Source: Rhizophagus clarus (Eukaryota > Glomeromycota > Glomeromycetes > Glomerales > Glomeraceae). Taken from it: DNA of 64,000 bases. Numbering within the stretch: the stretch's first letter is position 1; the number at the start of each line of letters is the position of its first letter. The notes beneath the pieces were generated by a model. The model made no database searches and was not told where the DNA came from. It saw only the letters and a program-made list of their open reading frames with translations. The stretch spans positions 434,001-498,000 of the forward strand of contig BLAL01000034.1 of the NCBI GenBank assembly GCA_015698045.1, given 5' to 3'. The translations under genes were made by a program, and so were the position numbers. Below, one piece after another: positions 1-12,255 of the stretch.

Positions 1-99
1 ATTTTAACATATAAATGCATCAGAATTATTAGTTTAGCATTTTTATGCTGAAACTAACAATTTTTTGGCATTTGTTTTATATATAAAATTGCAAAAAAC

Positions 100-822
100 A
101 TTGAAACTGATAATCTATATAATTAAAAATATTTGTAACGTTTAGAATACCTGTATAAATAAATTTAAATTGTATAACTTTATTTTATTGGCCATATTAT
201 CACATGACATTATACAAAATCCCAAAAAGGAAATTTTACTCCCTATAAAAATCAGAAGTTTTTTATTCTGAAAAAGGAATTTTATATTACACAAATTCCA
301 AAAAAGAAAATATTTTCTCTTGCAAAAATCTGGTCAGGTTGGTTTCACAAGTATTCCAAATAAGGATATTATTATGCTGATCATTTAATTCCAGCCAGCA
401 TTATAGCCATTATTACAATTAAATATAAAAAAACAAAAATGAAAAGGAAAAGTGTTAGGAATTAGGGGTAAATTAGGGGTTAGGATTAGGGTTAGGATTA
501 GGGTTAGGGATTAAGGTTAGAGATAGAGTTAGGGATTAGGATTAGGGTTAGGATTAGGGATTAGAATTAAGGTTAGGATTAGAGATTAGAATTAGAATTA
601 GGATTAGGGATTAAAATTAGAGTTAGGATTAGGGATTAGAATTAGGGTTAGAATTAGGGATTAGAATTAGGGTTAGGATTAGGAATTAGAATTAGGATTA
701 GGGTTAGGAATTAGGGCTAGTATTAGAATTAGATTAAAATTAGAGTTAGAATTAAGATTTGTATATTATTTTATTAATAAATACCAACCCAATGCGAAGC
801 AGCAGGCTTCAAGCTAGTTAAA
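100..822 (+). repeat. Repeat element with degenerate telomere-like core (copy A)
   Basis: A non-coding element whose core (about 455-760) is many imperfect GGATTAGGGTTAGG-type units, that is, variants of the TTAGGG telomere repeat. The flanks contain paired stretches such as AAAAAGGAAATTTT and end in AAGCTAGTTAAATATAAAA. The same flanks and core occur in inverted orientation at 18473-19170. Non-telomeric flanks on both sides and two internal copies indicate a dispersed element rather than a chromosome end. No open frame lies inside. Exact ends are uncertain because no target duplication was found. Confidence 0.7.
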
Positions 823-3774
823 TATAAAAAAAATGTTTTGGCATTTTTTTTATATATTAATAAATATACCAGTTTTTCTTTCATTCAAAAATTAATTTTT
901 TTTTAATATTTTTATTAGAAAAATTAATTTTTTTAATCTGTTTTAATAAAAAAACAAATTTTTTCAATTTGTTTTTTAATTTTTTAAAATTTTTTATTAA
1001 AAATATTTAAAAATTAATTTTTATAAATAAATTAAATTATACAGATTATTCATAATCTATCCAGATTAATCCAAATTTATGCTGAATTAGATGGATGGTC
1101 AGATTATCTGAATTCTTGAATCATGGATTACATTTCTATTAACAAAGACTTTTTCTTTTTCTATTGTCATAACTGAAGAAATACTAAGCTAATATGCAAT
1201 AAAATTATTAATATATTTAACAACTATAGGTAAATTTCTATATATACTAAAGTTAAAAGATCAAAAACATTCTGAAATGAAAATAATTTTCAGTTAATGT
1301 ATAATTATATCTTTTAATAATACTTTTAGTACATCTAGATTTAACTTTCATAATATTTATACTATATTCTTTCAATATTTTCTTACATCCTTAAATTCTG
1401 GATTCTTATCAGTTAAAAAAATATTTGGCCAAGTAAAAGAGTTTTTAGAATTGTCATATTTTTCCTTAAATACTCTAGTAATAGTTTTTAAGATTAAGAT
1501 ACTTTACTTATTTTTAATTTTTTAATATTAAACATTCTTAAAATTAAGCACTATCCCAAACTTTTTAAGTATTGTTAAAAAAAATCATATATGAAATACT
1601 AATAAAAAATTTTCAAAATTAAACATCCCAAACTTTTTGCTCAAAGTCCTTGCAAAAAAAAGTGCTTAATTTTAGAAAAATATGGTATTAGTATTTAGTA
1701 ATACTAATAAAAATAGAAACTTTATATCTCAAAACTATATCTATAATATTAAGATAAAAAAATAGATAATCCAACCTATTTTATTATAAAGTATATAAAT
1801 AAATAATATCTATCTGGTAAATTTCATTAGGAGTAGTAATAGAAATAAAGTTTACTTGTAAAATATACTTTGATCATAATTTATAAATCTAGTATATAGT
1901 TTGTTTTTTAAATCAATTATATATTTCATTAATAGAAAAATCATATTTAATATTTAATAAAGTTTTAAGCAATTTTTTTTTGCATTTCTCCAATAATTAG
2001 TAGATTAATAATAAATTTTTGTAAAATATCAAATAAAGTTTAAATAGATATATCTTAATTTATTAGATAACAATTTAAAATTACAAATAAAGTTAACTTA
2101 AAAAAAAAATTATTACCATTAAAAATAAAAAAAAAGATTTGTAAACTCACAAATAATTTAGAGCAATATAAATTATATATTGAATATTTTAAAAAAGATA
2201 TTATCTTACATAAAGATAAGGTAAAATAATTTAAAGAAGAATATTAAATTGCATTATATAAACTTAAAAATGTTAATATTATATAGATTTAAAGGAAGAA
2301 CATTAATTATTCAAGACAATTAAATTATTCGCTTAGAAGTTGATATATAAAGGTTTAAAAGCCAAATTCTCAAAATATCATATTTTTAAAATAATAGAAA
2401 TAAACCTTCTAAAGAAGAACTGAAAAATAATAAGAAAATATAGTATTACTAAGACTTTTTTGTTAATATTGCTATAGTTCTAGATTGTATTAAAAAATAT
2501 ATTGATAAAAATATATCATTTAATTTAAAAAATACTTTAAATAATATACAAATAATATTAACAATTATTTAAGGATATATATAAAGATATATCTAAAATA
2601 CTATTAACATGCAAGGTTTATTTAATATAACTAATAGGCAAATCAATAATTTTATAAATAACATAGCAAATATTAGAAATGATTTTACTTCAAATAAGAT
2701 AAAGAAAGTAGATGATAATCCAAGTATAATAAGATAAAAGACAAATATATTAGATTAAAGATGCAGATATCATTAATTTTAGAAATATAATACAATATAT
2801 AAAAATATCAATAAAAAATATAAATGATCTAAAATTTAAAAAAGTATTATAGATAATCTTGAGATCACTAGAATATAATTAAAACTAATATTATGAAAAA
2901 CTATTTGTATTAATATCATATTAGTTTCTTTACAATAAATATTTTAAATATAAACTTGTAAAATAATAAAATTATCTTAAATTTTAATCATTAAACATTA
3001 TTAAAATCATTAAACTTATCATATTGATCATTTAAAATCAAATGTCATTACTATTAAATTTATTACTCATAATATCATTAAATCAAACAAATATTCTATA
3101 ATATAAAATTAGTAATAATAAAATTATAACAAAATAATTATTTTCTAATAAAATTTTAAGAACTCTATTCTTATAATTCTAATAAATCATTATTAATATT
3201 ATAAAATATTATTAATTTTTATAAGATCAAATCTTAGATAAATAAATTAAAAATAAGTTTTATTTTTATTAATTAATACAAATTATATTTCAGTTAGATT
3301 ATTGAGATTTAATCAAAAATTAAATCTCTTTATATAAAAGTTTTTTTTAATTTTCTTTTTTAATTTTCCTAAATTTTTAAATAAAAAGTAAATGAAATAA
3401 TATTTAACATTATTTGGTATTACATTATTATTTATTATTTTTCTAAATTCTTTACTTTTTCTATTTTTTTAAATTAATAAATTAATTAAAAATAATAATT
3501 TTTCTAGTAAAATATAAAAAATAAATGAAAATAATTAATTGTCTAATAAAATGTATTATGATCTGGTTATATTATATGATTATACTACTATCTGATTGTA
3601 TTATGTGATATCATGCATGTGTTGTGAATTACGTTACTATTATTATCATCTAATTATCATTATTATCATATTTATCATGCTATACTGGTTAAATAACTGA
3701 TATCTAAATAAAAAGCAAAGGAATTAAATTTGTGACAAATTATTTTGAATTTATAAAACAATCCATTAGAAAAT
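823..3774. other. Gene-free AT-rich tract
   Basis: About 2.9 kb of very AT-rich sequence with frequent stops in every frame. Short lysine- and leucine-rich stretches around 2130-2450 on the plus strand could be a decayed coiled-coil coding region, but nothing is recognisable. No RNA gene or element ends were seen. Confidence 0.5.
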
Positions 3775-4934
3775 ATGGCCACCATTCAAGATGTTATGCA
3801 TATATTAGCATCTTTACTTGTATAATTGTCTGATTATAATGGGCAAAAACTGATAAATGAATATTACAATAAGTTTAAAAATACAAATGAGATGGTATGT
3901 CCATCAGGTATAGCTGGCTTTAATGCTAATGCAAGATGTTAAGTTGTGAAAAATAAAATGACAGGTAGGTTTGCATCTGTTTCTGTTAATGATCCTTATG
4001 CAGATGGTAATCCAGCTATTAATACTAAACCTTTCTTTCTAAACTGGTTGCAAAAAAATATAGAGAAGTTATGGTAGAAACTAACCAAAGTGCTATATTT
4101 GCTTTTGTTAATAAAAAGTTCTTTGAAACAAATACTCCTGATAGTTATGAAAAATGAATTAAACCACTAGTACAAGCAATGCAAGATGCTGATGCCTTAT
4201 CTTATCTATTTAATCATTTGTTTTCTGATTAAAAAATGAAAGTTAAAATTGTTAACTCTGTTACAGTTAATGCACTTTTTACTGAGTTGTATAATAAATA
4301 GTATGAAAGTGCAGGTAAAAGAATACAAGCTCCCATACCAGCTCCAATTAGCTCAACTATTTAACCACAAAAAGATGATTTAAAATTCGTCTTGCAAAAG
4401 ATTTGGCATATTTAGGAATAGTAACAAATGATGCTACATTAGAAAATTTTATTTATGAAGAGCTTTAAAAAAGGCCAGGAGGCAAAATAGCACATATTAG
4501 AAAGAGTCTCTTTACGCCTAGAATACCTATGCTACAAAGAAAGTTGTTAGAAAGGTAGTGCCAAAAATATCAAAAAGTCTGTTCGTCATTGTTCAGTATG
4601 TGGAAAGGCTGGTCATACAAAAATAAATTGTCTCAGAGTCAAGCAGATTAAGAAGGTTAATTATATATATATACTAAGATGAGGAGAAAGAAGATCCCAA
4701 AATCTCTGAAGAAGAAAAAGAAATTGAAGTTGATGAGGAAATTGAAGAAGTTGATGATGAATATTATGATGATGATTCTGCCCTGAGCGCTTCCAGCCGA
4801 AATTGCAATACTGTAAAAAAAAAGTGGAACAAAGTGAAGTACCTATGAAGAAGAGTGCCAAGTTGAAAGAAGGAACATCCAAGAAATCCCTTACTTCCAA
4901 ATCTAATAAAGCACACTTTTATCCAGTCTTATAA
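3775..4934 (+). pseudogene. Decayed CCHC zinc-knuckle (Gag-like) gene
   Basis: Starting at ATG 3775, a protein of about 380 residues can be followed through several stops and at least two frame changes. Near 4590-4632 it contains CSVCGKAGHTKINC, a CX2CX4HX4C zinc knuckle as in Gag and other nucleic-acid-binding proteins. It ends in a strongly acidic tail (runs of Glu, Asp and Tyr) and a basic C-terminus. I recognise this layout as a repeated Rhizophagus family; that is from memory and unsearched. Stops replace likely Gln and Trp codons. No protease or reverse transcriptase follows, so the element type is open. A reverse-strand frame at 4661-4900 is only its shadow. Confidence 0.65.
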
Positions 4935-4973
4935 TAAAATTACAACGGCATAAAATTTCTGTCTGATTGGCTT

Positions 4974-5869
4974 TTATCGTTTCATCTTCTGCATTGCATC
5001 TTCGTATAAGCGGGCTATATTTTTCAATACAACTGAATTTTTCTTACGGTTCCTCGTAAGCGAAAATTTTGCCATGTGATTTTTATCAGACTCATCTATG
5101 GTGAAATCAAATACAGCTTGCACGATATTTTCCACTTCTTTCTTCTTATGTGATTGAACTTCTTTGTCCTGTTGTTGATCCTGAAGTTTTTTCACAATTT
5201 TTGAAACTGAAAATTCAGATGTACTACCTGATGACTTCAATTCACGCAGAAGTTTCTTCTTCATATTGCATTGCCTTATTCCACTACTAACACTTTCTTA
5301 TGTGCATCATCTAGTGTTTCGGGCGAAACTAGTTTCACCCAAATGATCTACAAATTCATTTCCAAATTTGAGTTTCGAAAGTTTCAGATAGTTTCGGCTT
5401 ATATGGGGCGAAACTTGGGCGAAACGTTTCAGATTTTGAAAAATAGTTTTGCCCGAAACTATAGCATCATCCAAGAAAGTGTCTATTTGCCTGTCCTCTG
5501 ATGACTTCTGATCACTCACACAAGATAGTGAAAAAGTGACCTGATTGCTCCCCTCATTGTCGTTCCTCAGTTTCACTATTTCAGCTTTAAGCTTGACAAT
5601 TGCATCATCACGCATAACATTCTCGGCCGAAGAATCTGCCTTGTTTTTCTCCAACTCTTCAATTTTAGTCTTGAGTTCAGCATTCTCAGCATCACGTCTC
5701 CACAGCCTGACTTAAAGCTTCGGCAAGCCTGGCCTTTCTCTGACTCAAACTTGGCTAACTTCCTTTTAGGATCAGGGATCGCAGCATTCTCCTTTCTAAG
5801 CTCTGCAATCTCAGCTAAGAGTTTAGCATTTAATTGTCTTAACGAATCAATGGAATGAGTATTTGCCAT
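4974..5869 (-). pseudogene. Coiled-coil family gene, frameshifted and split by a MITE
   Basis: Reads from ATG 5869 on the minus strand. The N-terminus (MANTHSIDSLRQLNAKLLAE) begins a Leu/Glu/Lys heptad-like coiled coil. A frameshift near 5705 moves to a frame with repeated ELKTKIEELEKNK-type sequence. The 151-bp insertion at 5312-5462 follows codons for DTFLDDA; skipping it restores DDAHKKV. A second frame change leads to the basic tail ending at 4974. The same opening (start Met, then SEIDSLR) is found at 35284 in another decayed gene, so this is a dispersed family. Function is unknown; the coiled coil suggests oligomerisation. Probably dead. Confidence 0.65.
5312..5462. mobile_element. hAT-like MITE with 8-bp target duplication
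   Basis: A 151-bp non-coding insertion. Terminal inverted repeats begin TAGTGTTTCGGGC and, from the other end, TATAGTTTCGGGC. The 8-bp direct repeat GCATCATC flanks it exactly (5304-5311 and 5463-5470). An 8-bp duplication and a TAGNG-type end are the hallmarks of hAT elements. It interrupts the coding region described for 4974-5869. Its interior repeats GGCGAAAC several times. No transposase, so it was mobilised in trans. Confidence 0.85.
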
Positions 5870-6097
5870 TATTTTTTACAAAATATGCGATATATTCAAA
5901 ATAAAAAAATCACGTGTTTTTCCTCATGGCCGTAAGCGAAATTTGCCAAGAAAAAATTTTATTAATATTAGTGTAACACACCATGCAAGAATAAAAAATA
6001 TAGGAATTGGGGATATTTTATGATATGTAAATTACATGTATAGTCATTTTATCCAACTATGAAAGTTAAATGGTATTTTAAACCTATACTTCACGTG

Positions 6098-6310
6098 CTA
6101 AGTTAAAAGGTCTTGATACTTTTTATTACTGTTAATAAGGCTAAAAGGTTCACAAGGGTTTTTGCTGGGTGGGCTACCTCTAATACGGTCATCCTCATTA
6201 ATGATCCAGCGTTCAAGCGGATTAATCTCTGTAATATTCTTCTTTTGTTTTTCTTCGCCATTGATCGTAAAAGTAATTGAGAGTTTCCTGTCATCATCTA
6301 CATCTATCAT
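6098..6310 (-). CDS. Hypothetical exon, 70 codons
   Basis: An open frame of 70 codons preceded by a good acceptor (TTTTTCTTAG ending at 6311), so it is probably a last exon rather than a complete gene. The product starts MIDVDDDRKLSITFTING and has no domain I recognise. The upstream part of the gene would lie beyond the palindrome at 6381-7512, which may therefore sit in an intron, or the exon may belong to a separate gene. No independent support for expression. Confidence 0.35.
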   Translation of the reverse strand: MIDVDDDRKLSITFTINGEEKQKKNITEINPLERWIINEDDRIRGSPPSKNPCEPFSLINSNKKYQDLLT

Positions 6311-6380
6311 CTAAGAAAAATAAAAAGAGTAAAGTAAAAAACTTTATCGGTTGACTATTGTAATAATGTATATTAATGTA

Positions 6381-7512
6381 CAGTGGGCATCAAAACAAAC
6401 GCACCAAAATTTTTTAAATTTGTTAATTGTTCTTATTAAATCAGTTTAAATCCAATTAAAATAAAATTTAAAATATAAATAATATATGATATAAACTATT
6501 AAAAAACAGAAAATTCAATATAAATTCATTAATTAGTTTTTTAATTATTTAACATTAAACCAAAAAAACTTGGTGCTTTTGTTTTGCTACTTTTTAAAAT
6601 TTTTAAAAAATCAAAATTTTTACAAAATTGTATTATGATTTTATAATAAAAAAATGTAAAATTAATTATTAAATAGCTTAAATTATTGATTAAAATTAAA
6701 AAAAATCAATACTTTTTAATAATAAATTAATTTATTTATTTAATAAATATAGTTAAAAATTATTATAAAACATATAAGATTTACAATTTTTTAGTATAAG
6801 GTTTTTTTTGAATAAAATTAGATCAAAGATTTTTATAATAAAATAATACTAAATTTTGGATTCTCCTAGTTAAGGGGAATATGCGAAAAAAAACTGCATT
6901 TACAACGAACCTCTAGTTAGTAAGAAATCATTAGTTAAAAAATGGTAATGATTTTCATTTTACATATAGTGAAATGATAGAGGTTCGTTGTAAATGCAGT
7001 TTTTTTTCGCATATTCCCCTTAACTAGGAGAATCCAAAATTTAGTATTATTTTATTATAAAAATCTTTGATCTAATTTTATTCAAAAAAAACCTTATACT
7101 AAAAAATTGTAAATCTTATATGTTTTATAATAATTTTTAACTATATTTATTAAATAAATAAATTAATTTATTATTAAAAAGTATTGATTTTTTTTAATTT
7201 TAATCAATAATTTAAGCTATTTAATAATTAATTTTACATTTTTTTATTATAAAATCATAATACAATTTTGTAAAAATTTTGATTTTTTAAAAATTTTAAA
7301 AAGTAGCAAAACAAAAGCACCAAGTTTTTTTGGTTTAATGTTAAATAATTAAAAAACTAATTAATGAATTTATATTGAATTTTCTGTTTTTTAATAGTTT
7401 ATATCATATATTATTTATATTTTAAATTTTATTTTAATTGGATTTAAACTGATTTAATAAGAATAATTAACAACTTTAAAAAATTTTGGTGCGTTTGTTT
7501 TGATGCCCACTG
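6381..7512. mobile_element. Near-perfect palindromic foldback element with Tc1/mariner ends
   Basis: Two 534-nt arms (6381-6914 and 6979-7512) are reverse complements with only a couple of mismatches seen, around a 64-nt spacer. The element is flanked by TA on both sides (6379-6380, 7513-7514). Its ends, CAGTGGGCATCAAAACAAAC, match the ends of the Tc1/mariner element at 32213-34858 apart from A/G differences. It has no coding capacity and was presumably moved by a Tc1/mariner transposase. Near-identity of the arms implies recent formation or conversion. Any transcript would fold into a hairpin of about 530 bp. Confidence 0.9.
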
Positions 7513-7667
7513 TATATTGATCAAACCTTGTAATAATGTTCAACAAGTAAATTGTTAAAAAGTCTTTGGTAAACTAACGTGTAATCTTGTCTGATAAATT
7601 TTTTGGCGATTTGTTGTAGCATCCTTTTATGGCTTTTCATGAAGAAATATATAACACTAACATGTAA

Positions 7668-8688
7668 TTAAAGAATTGAATTTATAGTACTTGGGCGATC
7701 ATCAATTTTCAATCCCTCTTCAAATTCAGAGGTTAATTCTTTACAATCATCTTCAATATGGTAATCCTACATGTTCATAAGAATATTGAATATTTGGCAC
7801 AAGAATGTTTAAACCTAATCAATACTAACCTTATGATCTGACTCTTTCCACATAAATCTATTTTCTAATTCGCGTAAAATATCATCACGATAAATTTCTA
7901 ATGTAAGAGATTCTGGCTTTAATTGGTTGAGCGCTGAGAATACGTAAAATGAATGATCCTCATCACAAATTAAGTCTTGAAAAGTAGGTTTATGCAAAGA
8001 AATTCATATATGAAATTCATTTGCCTGGAGGCGATCCATGGAATTGTTCGCCTGTTCGTACCATAATTCCATAAGGAAATATAGTCCAAGAATTTCAATG
8101 CTTTCCAAATCATCGATGTTGTCGTTTTCAGATACCAGTTTATCTGGTGATGCAGCTTCCTTAATATTACATAGCTTCCAATCAAGATTTTTTATCATAT
8201 TTGAATATTCAGGAAGCGTCATGCTTTTAGTGGGAAAGATATTAAAGTGCCATGAATATTGCAAGCCTGAAGACCATCTATTCTCCATTTTCTTAGTGTA
8301 GACGATAGCAAGTCCATCGGGAAGGACTGTCCCCAGCGAAAGAAAATAACAAGGAGATTCCGGACCTAGTAACCGTTGACTCAGAATATTGTGTTCGCTG
8401 TTTAAACTTTAGAGGTATGAAACCCGAACAGCCAGGTAATACACGGCCATTATTCTCAATTGGGTAAAACTTCACATTATTTCCAACTAATCTGTGGGGC
8501 TCTTGTGACAAGACGTTTATTCTGTGAAATGGACAATGTAATTTTGTGTATTTTGCATCTCTTTCTGGAGGACCAGTTCCAGCGGGCGAAGAATAATACT
8601 CCATAGAGGAGCTTTCCGCGATAGGTTGTGGAGCAAGTTGTGGAAGTTGTTCGAGTTGTTGATGTTGTTTAGGTTGTGATGGTTGCAC
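7668..8688 (-). pseudogene. Decayed two-exon gene of unknown function
   Basis: The minus-strand reading begins with a Gln/Pro-rich stretch near 8688, probably inside an exon because no ATG is present, and continues through a region containing LHCPFHRINVLSQEPHRLVG. A frameshift near 8335 moves it into the frame carrying LPDGLAIVYTKKMENRW, and a TGA at about 8010 interrupts it before HKPTFQDLICDEDHSFYVFS. A clean 63-bp intron (7767-7829, GTTAGT...ATGTAG) joins ESDHK to DYHIEDDC, and the frame stops at 7668. No known domain. One frameshift plus one stop suggest a pseudogene, although sequencing error cannot be excluded. Confidence 0.55.
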
Positions 8689-9169
8689 AGAAACTGCTAT
8701 TTTGTATAAGACTAAGAATGGCTAAATTTTTAATTGAAATCAATATACATACTTCTTTTTTCACCATTTTTTTTAGTTTCAATTAATAAAAGTTTAAAGA
8801 AAAGAAAACAATTTCAGAAATTGTATAGACTATTTATAGTCATATCATGTCATGCTGATAAAAACGCGATCATTATTAAAAATATTTTTAAGAATCATTT
8901 TATCATAATATAAATCAATTGATCAGCACATGATTTTTCTTTTATTTTGGTAGCGAATAGCGATTTAATCGATTTATAGAGATTCATAATCAATAAAAAC
9001 CATGATTCGAAAATAAAAAAAAACTTTTTTTCTTCGTGTTATGCTTTACCTAATATGTAAAAATTATGACTCTGGGTTTCCGTCACAGAAATCAAAAAAA
9101 AATCCTTTTGGTGAATTTATATGCCAGTTCTACGACACTATAGTAAGTGCCCACCTTGCGCAATAATGT
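8689..9169. other. Intergenic, no feature seen
   Basis: AT-rich sequence upstream of the 7668-8688 gene. A possible tiny 5' exon (ATG at about 8773, donor GTATGT) exists but its phase does not fit the next exon, so it is not called. Confidence 0.4.
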
Positions 9170-10498
9170 GGCACAGTAAGCTATCTCTACGATCGTTTTT
9201 TCAGGGATCGATTTCACATGACCGAACTATACTACGATTGATTATTGCTTGAGACAATATTCCGTTCCATTTCTATACTATTCACCATGTAATAGGGCAT
9301 GGTGAGCTTCATGGCTGAGGTGATGCAAAATTATAATTATCAATTCCCCTAAAACTATTTCGGAATTTCAAGTAAGGAAGTGCTCTAAGACGAATTTGAT
9401 AATCAACTCTGGATCTGGTCTGACTTCGAAAGCGATAGGCCCTTTTTCTTCACATTGCTCAGAAAAAGATAAATCAGATACTTTGTTTTCTGCTTCGAAT
9501 TTATGAGAAGGTGACCTTCTGATAATTGCCATGGCTCAAGTCCTGTTTCTCTTTTATATTTTTTGTATAATTGGAACGGATCTTATCCGTCAAAACTCTT
9601 GGTAAACCAGTTTGGCATGCCAATCCAGATATTCGGGAGTTAATATGTTATTAGATTCGCTTTTTTTTTTCTCTGATTAACAGATCAATTTAAATTAGGT
9701 AATGGTTGACATAAATTAGTGCTAAAAAAATATCATAATGAAGCGTGAGCAAATAAAATAATGAGACTATACAGTTATCTCAATTTCATGCTGTTCACAT
9801 TTAATAAAATAAGATCCAGCTTTATATCTATCTTTTATACTTTCCTCATCATCATAATCTAAACTGCATAATGGGCAAGTTCGCAAGATGTCTCGTCAGT
9901 AATGCCATAATAATCGAAATTTTCACTACTAAATTCTCTATATAAAGTAGGATATTGGCCCAATGTCTTGTTGCAAAAATAGGATCGGTCATGAGTAGTC
10001 CTAGGAATTGGTGGATGAGATGCGGCAGAAACGTTTACTTCAAGTTTCGAAGACGCATCACCATTGGTGGTTTTCAAAGTCACGTGACTTTGATCATTTC
10101 CCGAGGAAACAGTTTTTGAGGTTACTTAACTGTTAATTTATAACATTTTGAATTTGCTCGTTAGTTAATTTTGAAATCTCATTTGCACTGCAATTGACGC
10201 ACTTAATTTTATCAATCCCTACACCATTCTCTCCAAACAATTTGCAAATTTTTTTGGCTCTAAGAGTTTTAATTCGCAAGGCAACAGGCGTAACACCAGC
10301 CAGATGTCCTAACATTTCCTTGTATATTTGAGTTCTTGCAGTTTTATCAGTAACTCCTGTCTCACGACAAATTTCAACAATAGTTCCATTATCTATAGCA
10401 ACTTCTAATTTTTGTGCCTGAGAAATATCCTTACTACATGATAGTTTCGTAGTAGTAGGTCTGTCTAATTTCTTCCCCTTACCTATCGTTATATACAT
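9170..10498 (-). pseudogene. Lineage-expanded family gene, copy 1, decayed
   Basis: Paralogous to 29882-31430 over its whole length. From ATG 10498 it encodes an HTH-like N-terminal part (IVEICRETGVTDKTARTQIY) followed by GVGIDKIKCVNCSANEISKL, a conserved block also found at 26886-27122 and 31187-31423. It stops at 10133, resumes in another frame with DRSYF...YPTLYREFSSENFDYY and ITDETSC, then has lost a few codons before a CPLC motif (about 9850). The last part (9350-9650) matches the copy-2 exon that contains EPWQL, but with frameshifts. The Cys pairs suggest a zinc-binding domain. Function unknown. I recognise the family as repeated in Rhizophagus, unsearched. Confidence 0.6.
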
Positions 10499-10923
10499 TT
10501 TCCATTAGTCACTTCATATACTGTATATAATTGTTAATATATAAAGTAATATTAATATATATATCATATATCGCAAATTTTTGTTATTGCCAATAATATC
10601 AATATTTATGTTTTACTGATAATACCGATATTGTATCTACTGATACTGATATTGGGATCGATATTGTCAATAATATCAATACTAAAAAAATTTTTTATAA
10701 GCATGCGATCCGATGCAAGCAAACTACCTACGTGATGGTGTATTTTGTTAATCAAATTCTTCTTAAACATCAAAAATTAAATGTTTTTTTTTTATTAAAC
10801 ACTACACAAATTCTGATTTTCATAAAATACATTTTTTTTTTTTTAAAAAAAGCTTTACTTACAAATAATTTGATTTCAAAATCATTTAAATAGAGATATT
10901 TTGTGATTTGCGTCAATGTACTT

Positions 10924-12255
10924 TTAAAACGCTTTGACAATTCCTTTAACTATTAATTCTTTCTCCAAATTAATTACTTGAACATCGGGTTCTTTTTCAT
11001 GTGTACCATACAATGCTGATTCACATATTTTATTTGATTGTGCAGGTTTGATACTTTTATGTATTGTACCAATAGTAACATGTGCGACTTTATTTGCACT
11101 GTAAATAGTTGGTGGATCAATCTTATTAACTACAAGAGCCATAATTTGTGAATTGAAAACTATCTTGTCGATAAAAACCTTCACTTGTAGAGTTGGACCT
11201 TCACACAAATTTTCATATTTTTTCCATAAACTTTCCTTTTTTCTCATATCCCTTGAATGAATGAGTGTAATATGATGCGAAGAACTAATACGCTCGTTTT
11301 GAACCAATATATTAAAAATACTGGAATCTTCACTTGGATGTTCTTTATAATAATTTAAGAGAAATTTTTGAAAATTATAATTTAAGGCAATTCCATAATA
11401 TTGAGCGTTTCGTTTTTTAAGTTTTTTAATATCAGATTCGATAAAAGATGTTTTAATAATTGGCTTATAAAGTTCTATCTTTTCAAAAATTTTTCGAATT
11501 GCCTCTTTACTAGGGTTCTCAATTCCAATGATGGGTTTTAAACTATTAATTGCAATATTAAGGTTGGTATTAATATCATTAGCAATATCTAAATTGATAA
11601 TGTGATCAAATTGGTTATCTACATTATTATTCGAATCCAATCGTTCGAAATCTTTCAAAAACTTCCACATTTGTCTTTTATTTTCAATAGTCAAATTCTG
11701 ATGATTTTCTCCACGAGCAATTATACGTTCAGATGTGATCTTGATGATTTCATCAGAAGTTCGACTTTCATGATTCCAATAAATAGCTACAACACGGACA
11801 TTTAAAAAGGTTTTTTTTACTGATTCAATCAAAGATTTACGTAATTCCACCGTATGATTATTTCTAAAATAATGAATGGTTGTTATAATTGTTGGATAAA
11901 GTTAATTAAAATATATAATCAATATTTTTTAAACCATACGTTTTTTTTTTCTTTTTTTACCTGTCCGCGATTACAACATTTCGATCCTTGAATTCTCTTT
12001 TAATACTTCTGTGAAATCTTGAACGTTTTGTTTTCCCAACAATATCATCATTTTGTATATGACCAAAGGAAAATAGGTTCGCTAATGCTAGAGAAAGCGT
12101 CGTTTTTCCTGTAATTGTTTTTATAATATTTAGTTTCATTTAAAATTATAGGAAAAAAAATACATAATATTTAGCTAAAACAACATACCACATCCAATTG
12201 TCGCAACGGGGACCAATAATATTTTGTAGAATTGGTTGGCAACTTCTTTATGCAT
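10924..12255 (-). CDS. tRNA ligase kinase-cyclic phosphodiesterase domains (Trl1-like), no ligase domain
   Basis: Three exons (12255-12189, 12108-11961, 11863-10924) joined by 80- and 97-bp GT-AG introns give 384 in-frame codons. Residues 15-26 are VPVATIGCGKTT, the P-loop of the fungal Trl1 polynucleotide kinase domain; VIADRNNH follows across the second intron. The C-terminal half has both HxT motifs of the 2H phosphodiesterase fold (HIT near residue 269 and HVT near residue 333). In fungi this enzyme heals the 2',3'-cyclic phosphate and 5'-OH ends of cleaved tRNA introns and HAC1-type mRNA. The N-terminal adenylyltransferase/ligase domain of about 390 residues normally present is absent: upstream sequence does not encode it. 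The start ATG 12255 is the only one in frame. It may be a healing-only protein, a truncated duplicate, or the 3' part of a rearranged gene. No disruption seen in the remaining part. Confidence 0.85.

Noticed and set aside
455..760. True telomere at the left edge
   Set aside because: The array is degenerate, is flanked by non-telomeric sequence on both sides, and has an internal inverted copy at 18473-19170.
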